5,921 nt of DNA from Acidilobaceae archaeon. GTDB lineage: Archaea; Thermoproteota; Thermoprotei_A; Sulfolobales; Acidilobaceae. Shown here piece after piece: positions 1-5,149 of the stretch. The translations under genes were made by a program, and so were the position numbers. The stretch lies in the NCBI GenBank assembly GCA_027013765.1, contig JALWGG010000005.1:1-5921 (forward strand). Direction: 5' to 3'. The notes under the pieces were generated by a model, which made no database searches, was not told the origin of the DNA, and saw nothing but the letters and a program-made list of their open reading frames with translations. The first letter of the stretch is position 1. Each line of letters begins with the position of its first letter.

Positions 1-652
1 GACGCTGGTAGACCCGCTGCACCGCGATCCGCTCTTCGGGCGCAAGCCCATCGAACGGCAGGTCCTCCAGCACCTCCCCGACACTAGCCCCAGGGACCCT
101 GGGCGGGGTTATCCTATAGTTTGAGACGAAGACCCTCAGCCTCCTGCTCGGCGTGCCATGCTCCTCGGCCCTAAGCTTGTTGAAGTATACAGTGTCATAT
201 CCAACCCTCTCAAGCTCCCTCCTTATCGAGGATTGTATGGGCCTATGCAGGATCCCCGGCACATTCTCTATCACAAACGCCCTTGGCTGGAGCTCACCAA
301 TAATCCTTATAGCGTGGAGGAATAGCTGGCCCGCGGGGTCGCTGTAGAGCCTATCCAGGGGGTCCCTCATCCTCTTAGGGTTAGCCCCGGTGAAGGGCTC
401 GCATGGGGGGCTTGCTATGACAACATCCACATCCCCCCTCCCAATCCCTGCAAGGCTCTTGAGGACCTCTAGGCCCACCTCCTTCACGTCATCTCCTATA
501 ACTAGGGTGTGGGGGAAGTTGTACTTGTAGGTCCTGGCGGCTGGGGGGTAGTTGTCTACAGCCGCTATGACCCTGTACCCGGCCTCCTCGAAGCCCCTCC
601 CGAAACCCCCGCCACCGGAGAATAGGTCAACCACTGTATATACTCTTCTCAT
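1..652 (-). CDS. C5-cytosine methyltransferase (Dcm/DNMT family), N-terminal 217 residues; 3' end outside window
   Basis: This is an S-adenosylmethionine-dependent cytosine-C5 methyltransferase, probably acting on DNA. I translated it from the ATG at 652-650. Visible motifs are motif I (DLFSGGGGFGRGF, residues 9-21, AdoMet binding), motif IV with the catalytic Cys (SPPCEPFTGAN, Cys84), motif VI (ENV, residues 129-131) and a motif VIII-like segment (GTPSRRLRVF, 166-175). The target-recognition region and motifs IX and X lie beyond base 1, so specificity cannot be judged. The start overlaps the end of tfe by 26 bases and has GGAGAT 8 bases upstream, which implies translation from the tfe transcript. 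The residue after the catalytic Cys is Glu rather than the usual Gln. No restriction endonuclease is visible, so it may be an orphan. A tRNA-directed DNMT2-like role is a weaker alternative. The family is secure; the substrate is not. Confidence 0.87.
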   Translation of the reverse strand, partial: MRRVYTVVDLFSGGGGFGRGFEEAGYRVIAAVDNYPPAARTYKYNFPHTLVIGDDVKEVGLEVLKSLAGIGRGDVDVVIASPPCEPFTGANPKRMRDPLDRLYSDPAGQLFLHAIRIIGELQPRAFVIENVPGILHRPIQSSIRRELERVGYDTVYFNKLRAEEHGTPSRRLRVFVSNYRITPPRVPGASVGEVLEDLPFDGLAPEERIAVQRVYQR

Positions 653-1190
653 CCCTTTCTATCTCCTCTCTAAGCCTCCTTGTAACCTCCCTCAGCACCT
701 CTATATAAGGAGTGTTATCCTCCTCCTCCAGTAGCGAGCCGCACTTGGGGCACACGAATTCATTCTCGAACGCCTCGTCAAACGTGTACCTGCTCCCGTC
801 ATTGGGGCATACGTAGAATGTGGTGGACTCCTCGTGGCGTAGCCTATGCATTAGCTTATCCAGCACCGCCTTCTTCCTCCTTATAAGGTTTATATTCATA
901 GTCTCAAGGTCTATCTTCCAATAGTACCTGGTGGCTCCCGTCTCAGGGTGCCTACCCCTCCGGTAGCTGGCTATATGGATCTCGTAGAATAGCCTGAGGA
1001 CCTTGCGTATCTCCCCCTGCCTGTACCCGGTGAGGGCTTCAAGGTCCTCGTCGCTCAGCCCCTTCTGCCCGGCACTGTCTAGGAGGAGCCTGAATATGTG
1101 TATAGTCTTGTCGGGGTCTATACCCTTGTTCCGGGCCAGGCTGTATAGCATCTCCTCTAGCCCCGTGTCTATTGATCCATTGCCACTCAT
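627..1190 (-). CDS. tfe: Transcription factor E, alpha subunit (TFE/TFIIE-alpha)
   Basis: Archaeal TFE alpha stabilises promoter opening with TBP, TFB and RNA polymerase. The 187-residue length fits the family. Residues about 10-95 form the extended winged-helix domain (including YRQGEIRKVLRLFYE and the TRYYWKIDLE strand region), and residues about 122-158 form the zinc ribbon. The ribbon has Cys128, Cys147 and Cys150, but the second position of the first CxxC pair is Asp131 (CPND). As I recall, Sulfolobus TFE has CPQD at the same place, so this looks like a crenarchaeal trait rather than damage. The C-terminal tail is a charged helix. The ATG at 1190 is preceded by GGTGA with a 7-base gap. 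The gene lies 65 bases after trm56 and overlaps the methyltransferase start by 26 bases. Confidence 0.97.
   Translation of the reverse strand: MSGNGSIDTGLEEMLYSLARNKGIDPDKTIHIFRLLLDSAGQKGLSDEDLEALTGYRQGEIRKVLRLFYEIHIASYRRGRHPETGATRYYWKIDLETMNINLIRRKKAVLDKLMHRLRHEESTTFYVCPNDGSRYTFDEAFENEFVCPKCGSLLEEEDNTPYIEVLREVTRRLREEIERDEKSIYSG
661..666 (-). promoter_or_regulatory. Ribosome binding site of the cytosine methyltransferase
   Basis: GGAGAT on the minus strand lies 8 bases before the ATG at 652, inside the tfe coding region. It supports this start codon and translational reinitiation within a shared mRNA. Confidence 0.5.
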
Positions 1191-1197
1191 TGTTTAT

Positions 1198-1202
1198 TCA
1201 CC
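1198..1202 (-). promoter_or_regulatory. Ribosome binding site of tfe
   Basis: GGTGA on the minus strand lies 7 bases before the tfe ATG. An AGGAGG at 1205-1210 just upstream could extend the pairing, but it is 14 bases away. Both favour the ATG at 1190. Confidence 0.5.
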
Positions 1203-1244
1203 AGCCTCCTTCAACCCCTTATAGTAGATTTATGGGGATCCGGG

Positions 1245-1256
1245 ATTAATAAGTAT
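1245..1256 (-). promoter_or_regulatory. Possible TATA box for tfe in the trm56-tfe gap
   Basis: ATACTTATTAAT on the minus strand is the most A/T-rich segment of the 65-bp gap. It would place a transcription start near 1223-1226 and leave a leader of about 33 bases that keeps the ribosome binding site. Transcription of tfe by read-through from the upstream genes is equally possible. Confidence 0.3.
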
Positions 1257-1816
1257 CAGCAATCACCTATAACATGCTTCCCGCGGGGGCTGGGGATTAT
1301 CCTGAGCCTTGCATCAGGGAACTCCATCCGCTCCCATGCACCGTCTAGTAGCCTGTCTAGTAGTATTGCTAGCGCCGCCACCTCGCTGTGGGGCTGGGTG
1401 CCTATGGACACGTTGTAGTCCGACACCCTATAGTATATGGGGTCTACCTTCTCCGCGCCCACAACCACCAGCTTGGGGCTGGGGCTACTCTTGACCTCCC
1501 CGAGGACCTCTCTGAGGGGGACTCCATACATTGTAAGGTGTATTACCTGGCCCCCACCCCTCCTCCACTCCTCTATGAATCTGACCCCGTCCACGCCGCA
1601 CCTGTAGTAAAGCTTTCCCCCCCAGCACCTCGAAATCCTATCAATGGTCCTCTCCACCGCCTCGTCGCATACACCCTCAAGTATGAAGCCGTTGGCCCCG
1701 AAGGCCCTGGCTACAAGGGCTACGTGGGAAGTTATCCTCTTATCCCTCTGCGGCCTATGGCCTAGGCGTAGGATATAGACTTTACCGTATAACCCTCCAG
1801 GCCCTCCTACCCCCAT
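1256..1816 (-). CDS. trm56: tRNA (cytidine(56)-2'-O)-methyltransferase, aTrm56 (SPOUT family)
   Basis: aTrm56 2'-O-methylates C56 in the T-loop of archaeal tRNAs, using AdoMet bound in a SPOUT trefoil knot. Diagnostic segments (numbered from GTG 1819) are the N-terminal YILRLGHRPQRDKRITSHVA (15-34) followed by ARAFGANG, the strand-loop LTMYG (95-99), VVVGAEKVDP (118-127), and SDYNVSIGTQPHSEVAALA (133-151), which forms the cofactor-binding knot. Length (186-187 residues) fits the family. GTG (1819) and ATG (1816) are adjacent, and AGGGG at 1826-1830 suits either; I chose ATG. The start lies inside the end of hflX (35-38 bases overlap). Compared with homologs that I recall starting close to the VLRxxHRP strand, this protein carries about 12 extra N-terminal residues; no ATG, GTG or TTG exists nearer. 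Confidence 0.95.
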   Translation of the reverse strand: MGVGGPGGLYGKVYILRLGHRPQRDKRITSHVALVARAFGANGFILEGVCDEAVERTIDRISRCWGGKLYYRCGVDGVRFIEEWRRGGGQVIHLTMYGVPLREVLGEVKSSPSPKLVVVGAEKVDPIYYRVSDYNVSIGTQPHSEVAALAILLDRLLDGAWERMEFPDARLRIIPSPRGKHVIGDC

Positions 1817-2882
1817 CACTCAGGACCCCTATGACCCTCTCCACGAGCTCCTCCACACCCTCCCCCGTCAGGGCTGATATGGGGACCACCCCAGGCGTGG
1901 TGTTGGGGTACCTGCCTGCTATGAGGCTTATCCTGGAGAGCCTCGACTCCAGCTCTCCCGGGGGTAGGAGGTCTATCTTGTTAGCGGCAACTATGATCGG
2001 GAGCCCGTGGGCCCCTATCCTTCCAAGAGTCTCCATGCCGGCGGTGATCCTATCCTCTATATATGATAGGGGCTCCGACACGTCTATGACGAATATCGCC
2101 GCGTCGGCCCTAACTATCTCCTCAAGGGTGCTGTAGAATGCCTCCACCACCTCCGGGGGCAGGTCCCTTATGAAGCCCACTGTGTCGACGAAGACTATCC
2201 TACCCCACCCCCGGTCAACGGCTTTATGCTTCGGGTGGAGGGTTGTAAAGTACTCTGGACCGACAGGCTTATCCTCCCCCGTTAGCCTGTTGAAGAGGCT
2301 CGTCTTACCGGCGGATGCATACCCCACTATGGCCACGTGCCTGAAGCCCTCCCTACTCCTGCCCTTGAACCTCTCCCTCCTCAGCCTCCTAAGGTCCTCA
2401 AGCTCCCTCCTCAGCCTGGCAAGCCTCCTAGTCAGGTGCCTATAGTAGCTGTCTATAGCATACCCGCCGGGCCCCAGGAATCCTGGGAGCTCCCCCATCT
2501 TGCTCCTCCTAATCATCTCCCTAACCATGGGGATCTCATGGCTGATCCTAGCCATCTCAATCTGGAGCTTGGCCTCCCTACTGCCAGCGTGCTTGGCGAA
2601 GATCTCTAGGATTAGCATCACCCTATCTATAACCCTGACCCCCGCCCTCTTCATAAGGTTGAACCTTGAGGACGGCTGTAGGTCGCCGTAGAATATTACA
2701 ACCTCTACGCCGTCTCCCTCAACACTCCTGGCAACCTCCTCGATCAACCCCTTACCGATCCTCCTGGGATGACGGGTCTTCCACACCCTGGATACCCTAT
2801 AACCAGCCGTCTCGGATAGTGCTAGCGCCTCGTCCAGGTGGGATACCATGCCCCTCGGTATGATCATGAAGGCCTTCTCCAT
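1782..2882 (-). CDS. hflX: Ribosome-associated GTPase HflX
   Basis: HflX is an OBG/HflX-class P-loop GTPase that binds the large ribosomal subunit. In residues numbered from the upstream TTG at 2906, the N-terminal HflX domain carries FYGDLQPSSRFNL and GVRVIDRVMLILEIFAKHAG (72-108), followed by a basic helical linker (155-186). The G domain shows G1 GYASAGKT (195-202), a G2 region with Thr221/Thr222, G3 DTVGFI (241-246), G4 NKID (309-312) and G5 SAL (344-346). Three in-frame starts are close: TTG 2906, ATG 2894 and ATG 2882. I chose 2882 because its start MEKAFMIIPR aligns with the start I recall for the Sulfolobus protein, and because it follows the mbf1 stop after one base with GGAGGG 12 bases upstream. 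The ATG at 2894 directly touches that GGAGGG. The end overlaps trm56. Confidence 0.95.
   Translation of the reverse strand: MEKAFMIIPRGMVSHLDEALALSETAGYRVSRVWKTRHPRRIGKGLIEEVARSVEGDGVEVVIFYGDLQPSSRFNLMKRAGVRVIDRVMLILEIFAKHAGSREAKLQIEMARISHEIPMVREMIRRSKMGELPGFLGPGGYAIDSYYRHLTRRLARLRRELEDLRRLRRERFKGRSREGFRHVAIVGYASAGKTSLFNRLTGEDKPVGPEYFTTLHPKHKAVDRGWGRIVFVDTVGFIRDLPPEVVEAFYSTLEEIVRADAAIFVIDVSEPLSYIEDRITAGMETLGRIGAHGLPIIVAANKIDLLPPGELESRLSRISLIAGRYPNTTPGVVPISALTGEGVEELVERVIGVLSDGGRRAWRVIR
1826..1830 (-). promoter_or_regulatory. Putative ribosome binding site of trm56
   Basis: AGGGG on the minus strand, inside the hflX coding region, lies 6 bases before GTG 1819 and 9 bases before ATG 1816. It fits either start and does not separate them. 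Confidence 0.35.
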
Positions 2883-2883
2883 G

Positions 2884-3390
2884 CTAGTCTTCATCCCTCC
2901 TGACAACCACTATATCGCCTAGTGTCAGGCTCGTGGGCGGGGGCCCAGTGTACTCCTCCTCAGCCTCGACCTCGGAGGGGACCAGCAACTCTATCTTGAG
3001 CAGCTTCTCAATCCTCCTAGCCAGGTCTATGGTGGGCCTCATCCTCCCAGCCTCTATCTTCTTAAGCATAGCCTCACTTATCCTAAGCTTCTGGGCCAGC
3101 ACACGCGTGCTCCACCCCCGAGCCTCCCTTGCACTCCTAATCCTGGCATCATAATCACTTACAAGGTCATACATCTCTATCCTAGGCCTCCTAGGCCTTG
3201 CAACCCTCCTCTTCTCCCCACCCCTCCTCCTGACCAGCTTGGCCCTGCCTGACCTAGACAGTTTATAGTAGCAGCTGGGGCATAGGGTCATCTCCACCCC
3301 GTCGACCTCAGCCCTATACGCTGGCCCCTTTATCTCCATGCCGCAGACCTCACAGTAGAGGACCTCCCTCTGGCCTCCGCGCTTCAGCAC
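2884..3390 (-). CDS. mbf1: Archaeal multiprotein bridging factor 1 (MBF1), zinc ribbon plus HTH
   Basis: Archaeal MBF1 resembles the eukaryotic co-activator, but work in archaea links it to ribosomes and translation. The 168-residue protein has an N-terminal zinc ribbon with Cys13, Cys16, Cys37 and Cys40 (YCEVCG and LCPSCY), a basic linker rich in Arg/Lys (about 46-71), a Cro/C1-type helix-turn-helix (about 78-137, with RIRSAREARGWSTRVLAQKL and SEAMLKKIEAGRMRPTIDLA) and an acidic tail. The start is GTG 3390. The ATG at 3394 is in another frame, and the next in-frame Met lies beyond the first Cys pair. It is the first gene of the minus-strand block, read divergently from pan, and ends one base before the preferred hflX start. 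Confidence 0.95.
   Translation of the reverse strand: MLKRGGQREVLYCEVCGMEIKGPAYRAEVDGVEMTLCPSCYYKLSRSGRAKLVRRRGGEKRRVARPRRPRIEMYDLVSDYDARIRSAREARGWSTRVLAQKLRISEAMLKKIEAGRMRPTIDLARRIEKLLKIELLVPSEVEAEEEYTGPPPTSLTLGDIVVVRRDED
2895..2900 (-). promoter_or_regulatory. Ribosome binding site of hflX, start-deciding
   Basis: GGAGGG on the minus strand lies in the last codons of mbf1. It is immediately next to ATG 2894 (no gap) and 12 bases from ATG 2882. The gap rules against 2894 and fits 2882 somewhat loosely. Confidence 0.5.
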
Positions 3391-3424
3391 TCATCCCCAG
3401 CTACTTGTATGGAGTCTAGAGGTA

Positions 3425-3432
3425 ATAATATG
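3425..3432 (-). promoter_or_regulatory. Probable TATA box of the mbf1-hflX-trm56 operon
   Basis: CATATTAT on the minus strand is centred about 38 bases before the mbf1 GTG. With the usual archaeal spacing of about 25 bases it predicts a start near 3403 and a leader of about 13 bases, which ends in GGGGATGA just before GTG. The position fits well, but the assignment rests on sequence only. Confidence 0.5.
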
Positions 3433-3444
3433 AACCTGACTGGT

Positions 3445-3452
3445 CTTTATAG
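3445..3452 (+). promoter_or_regulatory. Probable TATA box of the pan operon
   Basis: CTTTATAG is centred about 27 bases before an ATG at 3476 and 43 bases before the pan TTG at 3492. It predicts a transcription start near 3474, giving a leader of about 18 bases containing GAGGGGG. A second candidate, CATATAAC (3465-3472), would instead give a leaderless start at 3492. Confidence 0.5.
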
Positions 3453-3453
3453 G

Positions 3454-3485
3454 CTTTCACGGGGCATATAACTTCATGGTGAAAG
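3454..3485. repeat. Inverted repeat CTTTCAC-N18-GTGAAAG in the divergent promoter region
   Basis: CTTTCAC (3454-3460) and GTGAAAG (3479-3485) are perfect reverse complements separated by 18 bases. The half-sites are 25 bp apart centre to centre and flank the predicted pan transcription start, so this could be an operator for a dimeric regulator. A chance 7-bp match in a 101-bp region is not excluded. Confidence 0.35.
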
Positions 3486-3491
3486 AGGGGG
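3486..3491 (+). promoter_or_regulatory. Purine-rich ribosome binding element directly before the pan TTG
   Basis: AGGGGG sits immediately before TTG 3492, closer than a normal Shine-Dalgarno spacing. It is also the G5 run that separates ATG 3476 from the pan frame, so its length decides which start is usable. Confidence 0.35.
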
Positions 3492-4661
3492 TTGTCTATT
3501 AGCAGTGCTAGGAAAAGCAGGCACACGGCCAGCCTTGAGGAGGAGGTAGAGTATCTCAGGGAGCGGGTAAGGCAGTTGTCAAGGATCAAGGCCAGCCTTG
3601 AGAAGGATCTGGACTACTATCAGAAGGAAGTTGAGAAGCTCATGAGCCCGCCCCACATTGAGGCTGTAGTCCTGGAGGTGCTAGACCAGGATAGGGCTGT
3701 AGTAAAGAGCACGACGGGGCCGAACCTGATAGTCAATATAGCATCGGGGATAGATAGGGATAAGTTGAGGCCGGGGACCATAGTGGCCCTCAACAGTAGG
3801 GGGTCCACTATAATAGAGGTCCTCCCCGGGCGCACAGACCCCATGGTTAAGGCGATGGAGGTTATTGAGAGGCCCAACGTCACATTCAAAGACATCGGGG
3901 GCCTTGAGAAGCAGATAGAGGAGCTGTATGAGGTTGTAGTACTCCCACTGAAGAAGCCGGACCTCTTCAGGGAGATCGGGATAGAGCCCCCAAAGGGGGT
4001 CCTACTCCACGGCCCCCCAGGGACCGGGAAGACCATGCTGGCCAAGGCGGTTGCCAGGGAGACAAACGCCGTGTTCATAAGGGTTGTCGCGAGCGAGTTC
4101 GTGAACAAGTTCATAGGGGAGGGGGCCAGGATCGTTAGGGAAGTCTTCAGGTATGCCAGGAGGAGGGCCCCAGCAATAATATTCATAGACGAGATAGACG
4201 CTATAGGGTCAAGGAGGGTAGAGCTGGGCACGAGCGGCGATAGGGAGGTCCAGAGGACCCTCCTACAGTTACTGGCGGAGATAGACGGGTTCGACCCCCT
4301 GTCAGACGTTAAGGTGATAGCGGCAACAAACAGGATAGACCTCCTAGACCCCGCACTCCTAAGGCCAGGCAGGTTCGACAGGATAATAGAGGTCCCACTC
4401 CCCGACAAGAGGGGCAGGCTTGAGATACTGAAGATACTGGCCAGGACTGCCAGGATAAGTAGTGACGTAGACCTAGAATACATAGCAAGGATAACAGAGG
4501 GCATGAGCGGGGCGGAGCTGAAGGCGGTGGTCACCGAGGCGGGATACTACGCGATAAGGAGTAACAGGAGCATAATAACGATGGATGACATGCTAGACGC
4601 TGTAAAGAAGGTCAAGAACAGGATAAAGGCCAGGCAGAGGCTGGGACTCACATCAATTTAA
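3492..4661 (+). CDS. pan: Proteasome-activating nucleotidase PAN (AAA+ ATPase)
   Basis: PAN forms a hexameric ring that unfolds proteins and feeds them to the archaeal 20S proteasome. Of 389 residues, about 14-52 form the N-terminal coiled coil, followed by the SPP linker (52-54), an OB-fold (about 56-112) and the AAA+ module. The module has Walker A GPPGTGKT (174-181), an aromatic-hydrophobic pore loop KFIGEG (206-211), Walker B FIDEID (231-236), sensor-1 ATN (278-280) and arginine fingers in RPGRFDR (291-297). It is shorter than Methanocaldococcus PAN (about 430). The C-terminus reads GLTSI and lacks the HbYX motif used to dock on 20S. The only possible in-frame start before the coiled coil is TTG 3492, because TGA at 3480-3482 closes the frame upstream. 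It is the first gene of a block with PUA and PAC2 genes. Confidence 0.97.
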   Translation: MSISSARKSRHTASLEEEVEYLRERVRQLSRIKASLEKDLDYYQKEVEKLMSPPHIEAVVLEVLDQDRAVVKSTTGPNLIVNIASGIDRDKLRPGTIVALNSRGSTIIEVLPGRTDPMVKAMEVIERPNVTFKDIGGLEKQIEELYEVVVLPLKKPDLFREIGIEPPKGVLLHGPPGTGKTMLAKAVARETNAVFIRVVASEFVNKFIGEGARIVREVFRYARRRAPAIIFIDEIDAIGSRRVELGTSGDREVQRTLLQLLAEIDGFDPLSDVKVIAATNRIDLLDPALLRPGRFDRIIEVPLPDKRGRLEILKILARTARISSDVDLEYIARITEGMSGAELKAVVTEAGYYAIRSNRSIITMDDMLDAVKKVKNRIKARQRLGLTSI

Positions 4662-4669
4662 CCCTAATA

Positions 4670-4699
4670 TTGGGGCCTCCCCCCAAACCCCTCCTGGGG
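4670..4699 (+). other. Two small adjacent GC hairpins in the pan-PUA gap
   Basis: TTGGGG (4670-4675) pairs perfectly with CCCCAA (4681-4686) around a 5-base loop, and CCCC (4688-4691) pairs with GGGG (4696-4699) around TCCT. TGGGGCC occurs at both ends, so the C-blocks can pair with either G-block. No T tract follows, so this is not a clear terminator. It could affect expression of the PUA gene, whose TTG lies 8 bases downstream. Confidence 0.35.
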
Positions 4700-4706
4700 C
4701 CACGGG

Positions 4707-5147
4707 TTGAGTCTATATAGGAGGGTCTGGGGGGTCCTGGCATACCAGTTCACCCCTAGAATAGCTGACGCCCTGCTAGATGGGAGTATCACGTTCAGGC
4801 TGGCCCGGGGGGACGTTAGGGAGGTGTATAGAGATGGGAGCCTCCTACTGGTTAGGAGGCCCAACGACGGGCTATTCTCGATAACCCTGGCCGCGGGGGA
4901 GATTATTAGGAGAACGGTGGGGCCGCCCAGGTTTAGGGTGGTAGTTAGGGGTGACAGGGAGGTCAAGGGCAGTATCCTGGTGCGTGACGTAGTAGACCTG
5001 GACCAGGGCCTGAGGCCCGGGGACGAGGTTATAATAGTGGACCAGGCCGATAACCTCATAGGCGTGGGCAGGCTCAGGGTGCCGCCCATAATGCTTAATG
5101 GCCTCGATAGGGGAGAGGTTGCTAGGGTTAGGAGGAGGGTGAAGTAA
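4707..5147 (+). CDS. Small PUA-domain protein (archaeosine-enzyme C-terminal-like)
   Basis: This 146-residue protein has an RNA-binding PUA domain in its second half (about 75-145), shown by RDVVDLDQGLRPGDEVIIVD (93-112), then DNLIGVGRLRV (115-125) and a closing GEVARVRRRVK. The first half (YQFTPRIADALLDG, then VREVYRDGSLLLVRRPNDGL) resembles the pre-PUA domain found before PUA in archaeal tRNA-guanine transglycosylase and archaeosine synthase, but no catalytic domain is present. A role in binding structured RNA such as tRNA is inference. The start is TTG 4707; no better start precedes the conserved region, and the upstream frame contains TAA at 4665-4667. No good Shine-Dalgarno is visible. 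It sits 45 bases after pan and 2 bases before the PAC2 gene, so it is probably co-transcribed with both. Confidence 0.85.
   Translation: MSLYRRVWGVLAYQFTPRIADALLDGSITFRLARGDVREVYRDGSLLLVRRPNDGLFSITLAAGEIIRRTVGPPRFRVVVRGDREVKGSILVRDVVDLDQGLRPGDEVIIVDQADNLIGVGRLRVPPIMLNGLDRGEVARVRRRVK
5134..5142 (+). promoter_or_regulatory. Ribosome binding site of the PAC2 gene
   Basis: GGAGGGTGA, close to the full archaeal anti-16S consensus, lies in the final codons of the PUA gene and ends 7 bases before GTG 5150. It supports that start and coupled translation. Confidence 0.6.
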
Positions 5148-5149
5148 TA

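Noticed and set aside
153..347. Short plus-strand open frame opposite the methyltransferase
   Set aside because: The minus strand encodes conserved methyltransferase motifs throughout; the plus-strand frame is a by-product.
1388..1765. Open frame of 125 codons on the plus strand opposite trm56
   Set aside because: It lies opposite conserved aTrm56 motifs, is Pro-rich, has no ribosome binding site and no recognisable family.
1811..1825. CTGA and TGATGG next to each other on the minus strand, resembling D'/C' boxes of a C/D guide RNA
   Set aside because: No matching box C or terminal box D lies at the required distances, and the stretch is the hflX-trm56 coding overlap.
3476..3502. Eight-codon ORF MVKEGVVY before pan as an independent gene
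   Set aside because: It is too short and lacks a ribosome binding site; I report it only in connection with the pan start and the G run.
3620..4534. Long open frame of 304 codons on the minus strand opposite pan
   Set aside because: It is fully antisense to a well-supported PAN gene, is dominated by Ser, Leu, Thr and Ile, has no recognisable motif, and is explained by AGG and ATA codon bias on the other strand.
4670..4686. Hairpin after pan as an intrinsic terminator
   Set aside because: No T tract follows the stem, and the next gene begins 20 bases later on the same strand, so an operon is more likely.
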